This document shows positions 54,214 through 64,000 of a stretch of 64,000 bases of DNA, one piece after another. Source of the stretch: Methylocystis sp. L43 (lineage in GTDB: Bacteria > Pseudomonadota > Alphaproteobacteria > Rhizobiales > Beijerinckiaceae); contig NZ_JADNRA010000031.1 of assembly GCF_015709525.1 (NCBI RefSeq), forward strand, positions 1 through 64,000. Reading direction: 5' to 3'. A program made the translations under genes and the position numbers. The stretch's first letter is position 1, and every line of letters starts with the position of its first letter. The notes below the pieces were generated by a model that saw nothing but the letters and a program-made list of their open reading frames with translations, made no database searches and had not been told where the DNA came from.

Positions 54214-55284
54214 TCACGGCATTGACGCACTCGCGAACGCCACTGCATTTCTGCCAAGCACCGTCGAAAGCATCGTTTTTTCGTTCGCAAGTTGTTCCAC
54301 CAATCCGCGGTTGATGCGCGTGACCAGCCCTGACCCCTCATAGATGAGCGCCGAATAAAGCTGCACCAGCGTCGCGCCGGCGTCGATTTTGGCGAGCGCC
54401 GCTTCCGCGCTGTCGACGCCGCCGACCCCGATCAGCGGGAACTGTCCTTCAACGCGCAAAAATGTTTGCGCGAGCATGCGCGTCGAGAGATCGAACAGCG
54501 GCGCCCCCGACAGGCCGCCGCTCTCCTTCGCCAATGGCGAGCGCAGCGTTAGGGGCCGCGAAATCGTCGTGTTCGACACGATCATGCCGTCGATGCGCCG
54601 ATCGCGCGCGACGCGCACGATGGCGTCGAGCTGCGCGAGCGTGAGGTCCGGCGCGATTTTGAGGAGCAGGGGCCGCCGAACCGGCGCCGCGTCGCGCGCC
54701 TCGACGACACGCGCCAACAAATCTGAAAGCGCTTCCGGCTCCTGCAGATCGCGCAGGCCCGGCGTATTCGGCGAACTCACATTGATCGTGAAGTAGCTCG
54801 CGACGTCGGCGAAGGCGTGAACGCCCGCGACATAGTCTGCCACGCGATCGCCAGCGTCCTTGTTGGCGCCGATATTGACGCCGACGATTCCTCCCTGCGC
54901 GCGCTTCGAGAGGCGCGCCAGCGCCGGCGCATGGCCCTCATTGTTGAAGCCGTAGCGATTGACGACGGCGCGATCCTCGATCAGTCGAAAGGCGCGCGGA
55001 CGCGGATTGCCGGGCTGGGCGCGCGGCGTGAGCGTGCCGACTTCCACGAAGCCAAACCCCAAACCGAGCATCGCGTCTGGGACTTCGGCATTTTTGTCGA
55101 AGCCCGCCGCGAGGCCGATCGGGTTGGGAAAGTCGAGCCCGAAGGCGTGGACCGCGAGACGCGGATCATTCGCCGGCGGCGCGCGACGGGGCAGCAGTTT
55201 CAGCGCCGCGATCGTCGCGCGATGCGCCGTTTCAGCGTCGAGCAGACGCAAAAGCGGCGATGCGATCGCGAAGGCGTCCGTCAT
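54214..55284 (-). CDS. pyrD: Dihydroorotate dehydrogenase (quinone)
   Basis: A 356-residue class 2, membrane-associated DHODH, which oxidises dihydroorotate with transfer to ubiquinone. [54 protein letters not shown] (catalytic Ser region) and [19 protein letters not shown] are family signatures. The N-terminal helix ([20 protein letters not shown]) inserts in the membrane. Its ATG overlaps the DUF952 stop. Confidence 0.95.
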   Translation of the reverse strand: MTDAFAIASPLLRLLDAETAHRATIAALKLLPRRAPPANDPRLAVHAFGLDFPNPIGLAAGFDKNAEVPDAMLGLGFGFVEVGTLTPRAQPGNPRPRAFRLIEDRAVVNRYGFNNEGHAPALARLSKRAQGGIVGVNIGANKDAGDRVADYVAGVHAFADVASYFTINVSSPNTPGLRDLQEPEALSDLLARVVEARDAAPVRRPLLLKIAPDLTLAQLDAIVRVARDRRIDGMIVSNTTISRPLTLRSPLAKESGGLSGAPLFDLSTRMLAQTFLRVEGQFPLIGVGGVDSAEAALAKIDAGATLVQLYSALIYEGSGLVTRINRGLVEQLANEKTMLSTVLGRNAVAFASASMP

Positions 55285-55625
55285 TTCAGGACGGCCGAAA
55301 AATCGTGCCGGCCGTCCGCGCCTATGGGCAGCGGATCGACGCGCGCAACCGACTCGAGAGGAAGCGGCGCATAAAGATGCGGGAAAGGCGCGCTACCGCG
55401 CGAAACCTCCCATCTGAGCGCCTCGCCGAGCGCGGCGGAATCCACGGCGACGAGCAGCAGATCGGTTTGGCCGGCGAAATATTTCGCCGCTGTTTCCTCG
55501 ACCTGATCCGCGGCCGAAAAGTGAATGAAGCCGTCGGCGAGATCGACCGCCGCGCCGCTAAAGACGCCGGCCGCTTCCGCCGCACGCCACTCGGACTGCG
55601 AAATGATTTTGTAGATATGAGTCAC
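55281..55625 (-). CDS. DUF952 protein
   Basis: A 114-residue protein of DUF952: [45 protein letters not shown] and [13 protein letters not shown]. The family fold resembles ADP-ribosyl-binding or transferase domains but its function is not known. It regularly sits upstream of pyrD in alphaproteobacteria and here overlaps it by ATGA. Confidence 0.88.
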   Translation of the reverse strand: MTHIYKIISQSEWRAAEAAGVFSGAAVDLADGFIHFSAADQVEETAAKYFAGQTDLLLVAVDSAALGEALRWEVSRGSAPFPHLYAPLPLESVARVDPLPIGADGRHDFSAVLK

Positions 55626-55657
55626 GAACCCATCAGCCTTGTCTTACGCCCGCCGAG

Positions 55658-57886
55658 TCACTCCGCGGCGCGCGGGGTTCTCTGCGCAGCGGCCGCCAGC
55701 GCGGCGCGGCGCGGCAGACGCGCGATCATGCCGATGAGCGCACGGTCGGAGAGCGCCACGAGCCGTTCGCCGCGGTTCAGCCAATTGACGGCGTCTTCGA
55801 TCGTCTCGGCGTCGGCGATCTTGGTTTCGGCCAAGGCGCGGTCCGCGCTGATCTGCCCGCGCTGTCTCGAGCGTCGCGTCGGCAGCCAGCTTTCATGCAG
55901 CGCGCGCAACTCGGGATCGGCGTGGAGCGCCAGCAAACCATTGACGTCGTCTTCGCCAGCGCGCGCCAGCGCTTTGGAGAGCGCCTTGCCGCGCTTGGCG
56001 ATCGGCGGCGTCGTGGTTTCTTCGGGAGTCGTCAGCACGCCGGCGCGACGAAAAACGAGGCCGAGCCAACGTTGACTCGTGGCCCAGGAAATCAGGATCG
56101 CGAGCACGAGGCCGGCGATCGTCGGCGACATCCAGGCGACGAGCGAGGGCGAAATCATGAAGCCCGCGATGAGGCTTAAGAGGCCGAGCGCTACGTGCCA
56201 TATGTGGCGACGGACGATATCGGTAAACGGCACCGAACCGTCGTCGCGTCGCTGCGGATCCCAGCCGGTGTCAAAACCGAAAACGATGTGCAGCACATGG
56301 CCGGTCTGGATCAGCATCATGATCGGCGCCAGCAGAGCGGACAGCACGACTTCGAAAAGGGTCGAGATCAGCAGCATGATCACGCCGCCGGAGCCTTTGC
56401 GCGTTTCCGGCTCATAGATGGCGACGATCAGGCCCAACATCTTGGGGGCGAGCAGAATGCCCATCGTCAGTCCGAAGAGTTCGAGCGACCGTTCGGCGTC
56501 GAACCGCGGGAAGGTCGGAAAGAGCGCAAATTCGCCGGTAAAATATTCCGGTCGGAAATAGCTCGCCTGGAAGACGATGACGATGCCGATGAGAAGTTGC
56601 AGCAGCCAGAGCGGCGACGTCAGATAGCCGAAGATGCCGGTGAGGAAATGCTGCCGCGACGCCCAGTGAAAGCCTTTGCCGCTCAACACGCGCGCATGTT
56701 GCAGGTTGCCCTGACACCAGCGGCGGTCGCGAATCGACAAATCGATCAGCGAAGGCGGGCTTTCCTCATAGGAGCCGCCGAGCGTCGGCGTCATGTAGAC
56801 CGCATATCCGGCGCGGCGGATAAGCGCGGCTTCGACGAAGTCATGGCTCAGGATATGGCCGCCCCAGGGCGGTCGGCCGCGCAGGTCGGGCAGGCCGCAG
56901 TAGCGGGCGAAGGCCTCGGTGCGGATGATCGCGTTATGCCCCCAATAATTGCCGTCGCGGCCCATCCAGGCCGTTAGGCCCATCGCGATGACGGGGCCGT
57001 AGATGCGCGCGGCGAATTGCTGGACGCGGGCGAAGAGCGTGTTGCGGTTGATGATCAGCGGCAGGGTCTGGATGATGCCGCTGTCAGGGTCGGCCTCCAT
57101 GGCGGCGGCGAGCTGCACGATCGTCGGCCCGCTCATCAGACTGTCGGCGTCGAGCACCACCATGTGCTTATAGGCCCCGCCCCAGCGCGAGACGAAATCT
57201 TCAATATTGCCCGCCTTGCGCCCCGTGTTCTTTTCGCGGCGGCGGTAAAAGATTCGCGCCTGTGGGCCGAGCCGACGGCGAATGCCGATGAAGGCGCGCT
57301 CTTCGGCGATCCAGATGTCGGGATTGGTGGTGTCTGAGAGGAAGAACCAGTCGAAATGCGCGCCAAGGCCGGTCGCTTGCACGTCTTCGTAGATCGTCTG
57401 CAGGGCGGCGAAGACGCGGCTCGGCGCCTCATTGTAGATCGGCATGACCACGGCGGTGGTCTCGGCGAGCGCCGACGGCAGGGGCGGGCGCCAACGCTGG
57501 CGCATCAGCAAGGCGAAGCCGACGATGCAACTTGTGAAGGACAGCGCGATCCAGGAGAAGTTCAGCACGAACAGCCCCAGCAGGGCCCACTTCAAGGTCG
57601 TCACCCCGCCGACGTCGACGACCTTATACATCTCGTGAGCGCCATAGGCGGTCAGCGCCAAGCCGCCGCCAAAAGTCAAAATCCTCGCAAGCCATGGCGT
57701 GCGCCACAGCCAAGGCGCCTCAGCTTTGCGCCGCTGGCGCTTGTCGAATTTGAAAAGATTTTGCGCCGGCATCGACAGCCGGTTTTCGATCGGGGTCGGC
57801 GGCGCCGCGGCGGGATCGGAGCTGGCGGTCCGCCATTCCATTGCCCGCGGCGGATCGTCTGAAGGAGCGAGGGTCACGACGTCCAT
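55658..57886 (-). CDS. opgH: Osmoregulated periplasmic glucan glucosyltransferase
   Basis: A 742-residue OpgH/MdoH membrane GT2 enzyme that polymerises UDP-glucose into the glucan backbone and exports it. Catalytic motifs: VVMPIYNEAPSRVFAAL, MVVLDADSLMSG, ILSHDFVEAALIRRAGY and RDRRWCQGNLQH. About eight membrane segments surround them (for example LWLLQLLIGIVIVFQ). The C-terminal cytosolic tail is family-typical. Its ATG overlaps the opgG stop by 13 bases, so both are cotranscribed. Confidence 0.93.
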   Translation of the reverse strand: MDVVTLAPSDDPPRAMEWRTASSDPAAAPPTPIENRLSMPAQNLFKFDKRQRRKAEAPWLWRTPWLARILTFGGGLALTAYGAHEMYKVVDVGGVTTLKWALLGLFVLNFSWIALSFTSCIVGFALLMRQRWRPPLPSALAETTAVVMPIYNEAPSRVFAALQTIYEDVQATGLGAHFDWFFLSDTTNPDIWIAEERAFIGIRRRLGPQARIFYRRREKNTGRKAGNIEDFVSRWGGAYKHMVVLDADSLMSGPTIVQLAAAMEADPDSGIIQTLPLIINRNTLFARVQQFAARIYGPVIAMGLTAWMGRDGNYWGHNAIIRTEAFARYCGLPDLRGRPPWGGHILSHDFVEAALIRRAGYAVYMTPTLGGSYEESPPSLIDLSIRDRRWCQGNLQHARVLSGKGFHWASRQHFLTGIFGYLTSPLWLLQLLIGIVIVFQASYFRPEYFTGEFALFPTFPRFDAERSLELFGLTMGILLAPKMLGLIVAIYEPETRKGSGGVIMLLISTLFEVVLSALLAPIMMLIQTGHVLHIVFGFDTGWDPQRRDDGSVPFTDIVRRHIWHVALGLLSLIAGFMISPSLVAWMSPTIAGLVLAILISWATSQRWLGLVFRRAGVLTTPEETTTPPIAKRGKALSKALARAGEDDVNGLLALHADPELRALHESWLPTRRSRQRGQISADRALAETKIADAETIEDAVNWLNRGERLVALSDRALIGMIARLPRRAALAAAAQRTPRAAE

Positions 57887-59418
57887 CGATAAAGCCAGGT
57901 CTCGCTGATCGGTCGCTCGTCGGACTGCAAGACGAGCCGAAGCTCGCAGAAGTTCTCGCCGGCAGGGTCTACGTCAAAGGCGACGCGGCAGGACTTTGAC
58001 GACGGAGTCAAATAGGTCCGAATATTTGTCGCCAATCCCGGAGAGGTCGTCAACGCCGCTTTCAGCTGCGTTGTGCGTTGAGGGTCCGCCAACACGTCGC
58101 CGGAAAAGACGACAATAAAACGGCGGAGCTTGCCGCCCGGCGCGCGGCCTGAGCGTGCGCGCGTGGCGATCGCCAGCGGCGGCCGCGTCGGCGGCTCCCA
58201 GCACCAGAACTGGCGATAGGCGAAGGACGTCTCCTTGCCGGCGACGAGAGCGGTCTTGGGCCGCCAATAGGCGACGATATTGGCGTTGATTTCGGATTCC
58301 GAGGGAATTTCGACGAGCTGCAGGCCGCCTTCGCCCCACTCGCCGAGCGGTTCGATCCACAGCGACGGACGTTTCTCCCAGTGCTGCTGATCATCCTCGT
58401 AGTCGTCGATGTCGCGCTGCCGGATCAGCGAGCCGAAGCCCTGCGGATTGTCGTCCACGAAGGAGGAGAATTGCAGAATCTCGCGGTTCGACACCGGTCG
58501 CCAGAGCCATTCGCCCTGGCCGGAGAGCATCTGAATGCCGTTGATGTCGGCGACCATCGGCCGCCAGTCGTCGAGCCTGGGGCGGTCGAGCGGCGTAAAC
58601 AGCGAAGCCCCGGCAAAGCCGGCGAGCCCGAAATGATCGACCGCCGTGCGCGGGAAGAGCGTCAATTCGGTGTCGATGAGCGTCGCTTCGCCCGGCCGCA
58701 GCGTGAAGCGGTAGACTCCGGCGACGCTGGGCGAATCGAGCAGAGCGTGAATGACGAGCGCATTGTCGCCGAGCGCGGGCTTCTCGATCCAGAAACTGCG
58801 GAAGGCGGGGAATTCCTCGCCGCGCGGATCGGCCGTTCGAATGGAGAGACCGCGGGCTGTGACGCCGAGATTCTGCCCGCGCGCGACAGCCCGATAGAAG
58901 CTCGCCCCCTGGAATATGGCGAGCTCCGCTTCGGCGCCGCCATTTTGGGCGTGAAGCACCCGAAAGCCCGAAAAGCTGAGGTCTGGCAGCGACTCCGGGA
59001 CATTGAGGGCGCCATAGTCGAAGCGGCTCGCCTCATAAGGAAGTCGCGCGGCGGCGCCGTTCTCCACAACATAGATGTCCACCGCAGCCGCAAAAATATG
59101 GCCGCGATGAAGCGGCTCGATACTGAAACCCGTGTTGTCGTGACGCCAAATCGCCGCATCGGGCTTTGTCTTGATCCCGACGAATTGCTCATAGGAGAGA
59201 TTGGCGAAGGGTTCGGGCAGGTCAGTTCGCGGCGCCGTAAATGGTTTCGCGGCCAACGCGCGGGCAAGTTCGACGACCATGTCGCGCGAGAATGGCGCAG
59301 GCTTTTGAACCGTCGGGGGAGCCGCCTGACCGGCGGTCCCCGCGCTTGACGGCGGCGGAACGATCCCCGCCGCGATGACGCCCAAGCCCGCTTTCAAAAC
59401 ATCTCGACGTTCAAACAT
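57874..59418 (-). CDS. opgG: Periplasmic glucan biosynthesis protein (OpgG/OpgD)
   Basis: A 514-residue MdoG-family protein. A twin-arginine signal (FERRDVLKAGLGVIAAGIVP) suggests Tat export, a feature of OpgD rather than OpgG. The conserved core includes FANLSYEQFVGIKTKPDAAI, HRGHIFAAAVDIYVVENG, WIEPLGEWGEGGLQLVEIPS and AYRQFWCWEPPTRPP. It acts with OpgH on the periplasmic glucan, probably introducing or processing linkages. First gene of the opgGH operon, divergent from glmU. Confidence 0.9.
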   Translation of the reverse strand: MFERRDVLKAGLGVIAAGIVPPPSSAGTAGQAAPPTVQKPAPFSRDMVVELARALAAKPFTAPRTDLPEPFANLSYEQFVGIKTKPDAAIWRHDNTGFSIEPLHRGHIFAAAVDIYVVENGAAARLPYEASRFDYGALNVPESLPDLSFSGFRVLHAQNGGAEAELAIFQGASFYRAVARGQNLGVTARGLSIRTADPRGEEFPAFRSFWIEKPALGDNALVIHALLDSPSVAGVYRFTLRPGEATLIDTELTLFPRTAVDHFGLAGFAGASLFTPLDRPRLDDWRPMVADINGIQMLSGQGEWLWRPVSNREILQFSSFVDDNPQGFGSLIRQRDIDDYEDDQQHWEKRPSLWIEPLGEWGEGGLQLVEIPSESEINANIVAYWRPKTALVAGKETSFAYRQFWCWEPPTRPPLAIATRARSGRAPGGKLRRFIVVFSGDVLADPQRTTQLKAALTTSPGLATNIRTYLTPSSKSCRVAFDVDPAGENFCELRLVLQSDERPISETWLYRWTS

Positions 59419-59664
59419 GAGCTACCGAAGGAGGCCGATCCGCGCGGTCCATGAACGTGTGATTGAGCCATTTTGCGGCGCTGAGCTGGCGACAGCCCCT
59501 CTATACAAGAAACCTAACGAGACAAAATGGTTTTCTTGGCGGTTTTTGAGGGCTGCGCGCGAAAGCCGCGGCGGCTTGCGCTCCGCCGCTCGAATCTGCC
59601 AGAACCGCGGCCTGAGCGGCGTCGCGACGCCGGCTCCTACGCCAACGTCTAGCCTGGGCGCCAG

Positions 59665-61026
59665 ATGCCGACAGAAAGAAGCGCGCTCGCGATCGTCCTT
59701 GCCGCCGGCGAAGGCACGCGGATGAAATCCGACCGGCCGAAGGCGCTGCACGAGGTCGCCGGGCGCTCGATGCTTGGCAATGTGCTCTCAAGCGCCATGT
59801 CGGCGGGCGTCGGCAGAGTCGCCGTGATCGTCGGGCCCGGTCGCGATGACGTCGGCGGGGAGGCGCGCCGCTTCATCCCTGAGGCGGAAATCTTCGTGCA
59901 GAGCGAAAGACGCGGCACGGCGCACGCCGTTCTCGCCGCGCGCGCCGCCATCGCACAAGGATGCGACGACCTGCTGGTGCTCTTCGCGGACACGCCGCTC
60001 GTGACCGCACCGACGATCGGCGCGTTGCGCGCCGCCCTGCGCGAAGGCGCCGCCGTCGCCGTTCTGGGTTTTCAGGCGTCCGACCCCTCCGGCTACGGAC
60101 GGCTGCTGTGTGACGCCGCCGGGCGTCTCGCCGCCATCCGCGAAGAGAAAGACGCCAGCGATGAAGAACGCGCGGTCACGCTCTGCAACGGCGGTCTGAT
60201 GGCGATCGACGGCGGAGAGGCGCTGCGCCTGCTTGAGAAGATCGACAACAAAAACGCCAAGGGCGAGTTCTATCTCACCGACGTTGTGGAGCTTGCGCGC
60301 GCGGACGGACGCGAAACGCGAGTCGTCATCGCCGACGAAGCCGAAGTTCTCGGCGTCAACGACCGTATGCAGCTCGCGCAGGCTGAGGCCGTCGCGCAGA
60401 CGCGGCTTCGCCGCGCCGCCATGGCGGGGGGCGCGACGATGATCGCGCCGGAAACCGTTTTTCTTGCGGCCGACGCCGTGATCGGCCGCGACGTCGTCAT
60501 CGAGCCGCATGTCGTCATCGGACCGGGCGTTGAAATCGCCGACGGCGCCGTGATCCACGCCTTCTCGCATCTTGAAGGCGCGCGCGTCGGCGAACGCGCG
60601 AGCGTCGGTCCCTTCGCGCGCCTGCGTCCCGGCGCCGAGATTGCGGAAAAAGCCAAGGTCGGGAATTTCGTCGAGATCAAGAACGCCAATGTCGCGCGAG
60701 GCGCCAAGGTCAATCACCTGTCCTACATCGGCGACGCCGACATCGGCGCCAACGCCAATATCGGCGCGGGAACCATCACCTGCAATTACGACGGCTTCCT
60801 AAAATATCGCACGACGATCGGCGAAAACGCCTTCATTGGCTCAAACTCGTCGCTTGTCGCGCCGGTGACGATAGGGCAGGGCGCCTATGTCGGCTCCGGC
60901 TCCGTCATCACCAAGGATGTTGCGCCCGACGCGCTCGCCGTGGCGCGCGGGCGGCAGATGGAAAAATCGGGGTGGGCGGTCTCGTTTCGTACGGCGCAGG
61001 CGGAGAAGAAGGCGAAAGGAAAATAA
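59665..61026 (+). CDS. glmU: Bifunctional GlmU
   Basis: A 453-residue enzyme: glucosamine-1-P acetyltransferase and GlcNAc-1-P uridylyltransferase, making UDP-GlcNAc for peptidoglycan and lipid A. N-terminal nucleotidyltransferase [36 protein letters not shown] and [10 protein letters not shown]. The C-terminal left-handed beta-helix has hexapeptide repeats and [37 protein letters not shown]. It lies near glmS, forming a UDP-GlcNAc gene pair interrupted by the cupin gene. Confidence 0.95.
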   Translation: MPTERSALAIVLAAGEGTRMKSDRPKALHEVAGRSMLGNVLSSAMSAGVGRVAVIVGPGRDDVGGEARRFIPEAEIFVQSERRGTAHAVLAARAAIAQGCDDLLVLFADTPLVTAPTIGALRAALREGAAVAVLGFQASDPSGYGRLLCDAAGRLAAIREEKDASDEERAVTLCNGGLMAIDGGEALRLLEKIDNKNAKGEFYLTDVVELARADGRETRVVIADEAEVLGVNDRMQLAQAEAVAQTRLRRAAMAGGATMIAPETVFLAADAVIGRDVVIEPHVVIGPGVEIADGAVIHAFSHLEGARVGERASVGPFARLRPGAEIAEKAKVGNFVEIKNANVARGAKVNHLSYIGDADIGANANIGAGTITCNYDGFLKYRTTIGENAFIGSNSSLVAPVTIGQGAYVGSGSVITKDVAPDALAVARGRQMEKSGWAVSFRTAQAEKKAKGK

Positions 61027-61121
61027 CGGTTCGGGTTGAGTCAGACTAATCCGTACCCGGCTTTGCAGGTTCGAACACGCGGCCTGACAAAGGACGCCCG
61101 ATCGCATGAAAGGTGAAACTC

Positions 61122-61613
61122 ATGAGAATCCTTGCGTCAGCCATGATTTTGCTCGCTATTGCAGGCTCTGTATACGCGCAGGGCGATCAAAAAATTGATC
61201 GCATGACCGTAGACGCCGCGGAAACATTCACGAAGGACAGGCTTCCATGGACAGACGAGCCGATCCTTCCCAAAGGCGCCAAGAGCGTTCTGCTCGTCGG
61301 CGATCCAAGCAAAGCTGGCGTGTTTATCGCCTATCTGAAGTTTCCGCCGAACTATAAAATCCCACCTCACTCGCATCCCTTCGCCGAGGTCATCACCATC
61401 CTGAGTGGGAAATTAGGGAATGGCATGGGCGAAAAATTCGATGCGCAAAAAGGCGGTGTGCTGAATGCGGGCTCCAGTTTCGCCTTGCCGGCGGGTCATG
61501 CGCATTTTGTCTGGACGACAGATGAGGAAACGCTCGTTGAGTTGATCGCGACCGGGCCATGGGGCATCGCCTATACCGAACCCAAGGAAGATCCGCGCAA
61601 GGAGAACAAGTAA
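61122..61613 (+). CDS. Secreted cupin-domain protein
   Basis: A 163-residue protein starting at ATG 61122 after AAAGGTGA, with a Sec signal peptide (MRILASAMILLAIAGSVYAQ). One cupin barrel: YKIPPHSHPFAEVITILSGK carries the two-His plus Glu metal site and FALPAGHAHFVWTTDEETLV the third His. The ligand is unknown; such small periplasmic cupins may bind a metal or a small molecule. It separates glmU and glmS. Confidence 0.85.
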   Translation: MRILASAMILLAIAGSVYAQGDQKIDRMTVDAAETFTKDRLPWTDEPILPKGAKSVLLVGDPSKAGVFIAYLKFPPNYKIPPHSHPFAEVITILSGKLGNGMGEKFDAQKGGVLNAGSSFALPAGHAHFVWTTDEETLVELIATGPWGIAYTEPKEDPRKENK

Positions 61614-61698
61614 GCGCGTCCCTGTCCCTGAATCCCGTCTCGCTCCCGCGCCCATCCGCTCAGGCGGCGCTCTTGCTATTATGGCTTCGGAGGTCGTC

Positions 61699-63528
61699 AT
61701 GTGCGGCATTGTCGGAATTCTTGGAACCGGTCCGGTCGCGGACAAAATCGTCGAATCGCTGAAGCGTCTCGAATATCGCGGTTATGATTCCGCCGGGATC
61801 GCCACCCTGGAGAACGGTCGGCTCACCCGTGTGCGGGCGAGCGGCAAGCTCAAGAATCTCGAAGAAAAGCTCGCAGCGGCGCCGCTCTCCGGCGCCATCG
61901 GCATCGGCCATACCCGCTGGGCGACCCATGGCCGCCCCACCGAAAACAACGCCCATCCGCACGCCAACGACCACGTCGCGGTGGTTCACAATGGGATCAT
62001 CGAAAACTTTCGCGAACTGCGCGCCGAGCTGACGGCGAAGGGCCATGTCTTTTCGAGCGAGACCGACTCCGAGGCCGTGGTTCATCTCGTCTCCGACGAA
62101 CTGCGTAACGGCGCCACGCCGGAAAAAGCTGTCGCGGCGGCGTTGAAACGGCTCAAGGGCGCCTTTGCGCTGGCCTTTCTCTTCGAGGGCGAAAGCGACC
62201 TTTTGATCGGCGCGCGGCGCGGTTCGCCGCTCGCCGTCGGTCGGAGCGACGAAGGCGTCTATCTCGGCTCCGACGCTTTGGCGCTCGCGCCCTTCGCGAC
62301 CTCCATCGCCTATCTCGACGAGGGCGACTGGGTGACGCTGACGCGCGAAGGCGTGCGTTTCCATGACGCCAATGACGCTTTGGTCGAGCGGCGCTTTCTG
62401 CCGCTGCTCGCCGGATCTTTGCTGGTCGACAAGGGCAACTATCGCCATTTCATGGCCAAGGAGATCCACGAGCAGCCGGAGGTCGTCGGCCGCACGCTCG
62501 CGCATTATCTCGATCTCGCCGAGGGCGTCGTGCGCCTGCCGTTCCAATTCACATTCGATCCGCGGACGCTCTCGCGCGTGACCATTTCGGCCTGCGGCAC
62601 CGCCTATTACGCCGGGCTCGTGGCGCGCTACTGGCTGGAGCGTTTCGCCCGACTTTCCGTCGAAATCGACATCGCGTCGGAATTTCGCTACCGCGAAGCG
62701 CCGCTGCCCGAGAATGGATTGACGATTCTGGTCTCGCAGTCGGGCGAAACGGCGGATACGCTCGCGGCGCTGCGCTACGCCCGCGAGCAGGGCCAGCACA
62801 TTCTCTCGATCGTCAACGTCGAGACCTCCACGATCGCCCGCGAGAGCGACACGGTGGCGCAGACATTGGCGGGCCCCGAGATCGGGGTCGCCTCGACCAA
62901 GGCCTTCACCTGTCAGCTCGCGGTTTTCGCGTGTCTGGCATTGGCGCTGGGCCGCGCGCGCGGCGTTCTGAGCAAGGAGCGCGAACGCGAACTTGTCGCC
63001 GAGCTCGTCGCCGCGCCGGGGCAGATGGCGCAGGCGCTCGCCCATGAGGCGCAGATCGAACCCGTGGCGCGCGACGTGGCGCGGGCTTCGAGCGTGCTCT
63101 ATCTCGGGCGTGGACCGGCCTTTCCTCTGGCGCTCGAAGGCGCGCTGAAGCTCAAGGAGCTTTCCTATATCCACGCGGAGGGCTATGCGGCCGGCGAGCT
63201 GAAGCACGGGCCCATCGCGCTGATCGACTACGCCATGCCGGTGATCGTGCTGGCGCCGCCGGACGCGAGCCTGGAAAAAACTGTCTCGAATCTCCAGGAA
63301 GTCGCCGCGCGCGGCGGCCATTTGATTCTGATCGGCTCGCCGCATGCTCGGGACGCCGCGGCCGCCGAACTCGCCGGTTTCATCGAAATGCCGGAAAGCG
63401 TCGCGGGCCCTTTCGCGGTCATCGTCTACGCGGTTCCCGCGCAGCTCCTCGCTTATCACGTCGCGACATTCATGGGCAAAGACGTGGATCAGCCGCGCAA
63501 TCTCGCCAAGAGCGTGACGGTGGAGTAG
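61699..63528 (+). CDS. glmS: Glutamine-fructose-6-phosphate aminotransferase
   Basis: A 609-residue GlmS that makes glucosamine-6-P from fructose-6-P and glutamine. ATG 61699 gives MCGIVGILGTG, whose Cys2 becomes the N-terminal nucleophile; an in-frame upstream ATG would bury it. Glutaminase domain GIGHTRWATHGRPTENNAHP, two SIS domains with VTISACGTAYYAGLVARYWL and LVSQSGETADTLAALRYARE, and a C-terminal LAKSVTVE are all present. No glmS ribozyme was seen. Confidence 0.96.
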   Translation: MCGIVGILGTGPVADKIVESLKRLEYRGYDSAGIATLENGRLTRVRASGKLKNLEEKLAAAPLSGAIGIGHTRWATHGRPTENNAHPHANDHVAVVHNGIIENFRELRAELTAKGHVFSSETDSEAVVHLVSDELRNGATPEKAVAAALKRLKGAFALAFLFEGESDLLIGARRGSPLAVGRSDEGVYLGSDALALAPFATSIAYLDEGDWVTLTREGVRFHDANDALVERRFLPLLAGSLLVDKGNYRHFMAKEIHEQPEVVGRTLAHYLDLAEGVVRLPFQFTFDPRTLSRVTISACGTAYYAGLVARYWLERFARLSVEIDIASEFRYREAPLPENGLTILVSQSGETADTLAALRYAREQGQHILSIVNVETSTIARESDTVAQTLAGPEIGVASTKAFTCQLAVFACLALALGRARGVLSKERERELVAELVAAPGQMAQALAHEAQIEPVARDVARASSVLYLGRGPAFPLALEGALKLKELSYIHAEGYAAGELKHGPIALIDYAMPVIVLAPPDASLEKTVSNLQEVAARGGHLILIGSPHARDAAAAELAGFIEMPESVAGPFAVIVYAVPAQLLAYHVATFMGKDVDQPRNLAKSVTVE

Positions 63529-63534
63529 GGCGCT

Positions 63535-64000
63535 TCAGCCCCTCTTGATGGTTTCGACGGCGCTCAGCGCTTCGACGATGGCACTCTCCACCGCCGGCAT
63601 GCCCTGGCCGTCGGAATGGGCGAGCAGCACATTGCCGAAGCGCTTCGGCAGCGCACGCATTGTCGCGACGATCCCCGGCGCGGCGATGAGGTGATGGTGG
63701 CCCCAGCGCGTCAGCCGCACCTCCGCGAGCCGCGCCCCGCCGAACGCCTCCGGCATGAAACGTCGCAGCTCTTCGACGATCGGCGCGGCGAAGCCGGCGC
63801 GGTCGCCGGCAAGCAGGCGCGCCCGCCCCGCGCCAGGGTCGGGGAACGGCGCGTAGACGGTCAGGACGCTGTGATCCTTGGGCCGCTCGGCGGCGGGCAG
63901 CACCGCAGTCGCGCTGATTGCGTCGCTGAAGCTCTGGGCGCCGAGCGCCCAGCTGTCGTAGGGCAGGTCCGCTGGCGTCCCCTCGAAGCAGCAATTGGCG
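63535..64000 (-). CDS. FAD-dependent amine-oxidase-like oxidoreductase, C-terminal part
   Basis: About 154 residues are visible; the frame is open to the right edge of the window. VRLTRWGHHHLIAAPGIVAT, GNVLLAHSDGQGMPAVESAI and VEALSAVETI resemble the C-terminal FAD-contact region of NAD(P)/FAD amine-oxidase-like flavoproteins (the place where WxxAxP and the final FAD helix occur). The N-terminal dinucleotide-binding fold is outside the window, so substrate and exact family cannot be stated. Converges on glmS with 6 bases between stops. Confidence 0.65.
   Translation of the reverse strand, partial: ANCCFEGTPADLPYDSWALGAQSFSDAISATAVLPAAERPKDHSVLTVYAPFPDPGAGRARLLAGDRAGFAAPIVEELRRFMPEAFGGARLAEVRLTRWGHHHLIAAPGIVATMRALPKRFGNVLLAHSDGQGMPAVESAIVEALSAVETIKRG

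Noticed and set aside
61614-61698. glmS ribozyme
   Set aside because: The 85-base gap before glmS lacks the ribozyme core and is too short; that class is found mainly in Firmicutes.

Overview
The window looks like a stretch of chromosome from a type II (alphaproteobacterial, Methylocystaceae-like) methanotroph. This rests on high GC and on gene content: a PmoC homologue of particulate methane monooxygenase, a formaldehyde-activating-enzyme homologue, GapR, a HisZ/HisG pair, an alphaproteobacterial cys operon carrying DUF2849 and DUF934, and an HpnI-type glycosyltransferase. The species assignment is inference. No rRNA, tRNA or CRISPR was seen.

Layout. 1-0.5 kb: tail of an IS110-family transposase and a REP palindrome. 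0.5-7.7 kb: housekeeping and envelope genes (APH/P-loop kinase, gapR, RDD membrane protein, bpt, L,D-transpeptidase, small subunit of methylmalonyl-CoA mutase). 7.9-13.6 kb: a tightly coupled seven-gene operon with an acyl carrier protein, a ketosynthase, two hot-dog proteins, an SDR reductase and two membrane glycosyltransferases, which reads as a dedicated lipid/glycolipid pathway. 13.6-18.3 kb: DsbD-alpha/ScsB-like protein, YqgE, and a minus-strand operon of two ParA-like ATPases, an aldo-keto reductase and an acetyltransferase. 18.6-24.8 kb: complete assimilatory sulfate reduction operon (ferredoxin, DUF2849, cysI, DUF934, cysH, cysD, cysN fused to DUF2061). 25-32 kb: polA, aroC and a three-domain ACP/acyl-AMP ligase/acyltransferase. 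32.3-33.8 kb: small secreted Cys/His protein and an orphan pmoC. 33.8-41.4 kb: hemW, ada, an exported histone-deacetylase-like protein, hisG and hisZ. 41.6-44.7 kb: SRP RNA, dnaX, ybaB, recR. 44.8-50.1 kb: DsbA-like protein, rpsD, two unknown proteins, rpsA. 50.7-53.2 kb: a bufferin-type (MNIO/DUF692) RiPP operon, converging on a Fae paralogue. 54-64 kb: pyrD, opgG/opgH, glmU, a cupin, glmS, and the end of an FAD oxidoreductase.

The most interesting points are the bufferin-like operon with an unusual His/Cys-rich precursor, the orphan PmoC that has lost two of three CuC ligands but keeps the CuD site, the ACP/KS/SDR/glycosyltransferase operon, the CysN-DUF2061 fusion, a DNA polymerase I with apparently destroyed proofreading residues, and a Fae paralogue lacking its catalytic histidine. 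Several of these touch copper handling and one-carbon metabolism, as expected for a methanotroph, but functional links between them are inference.
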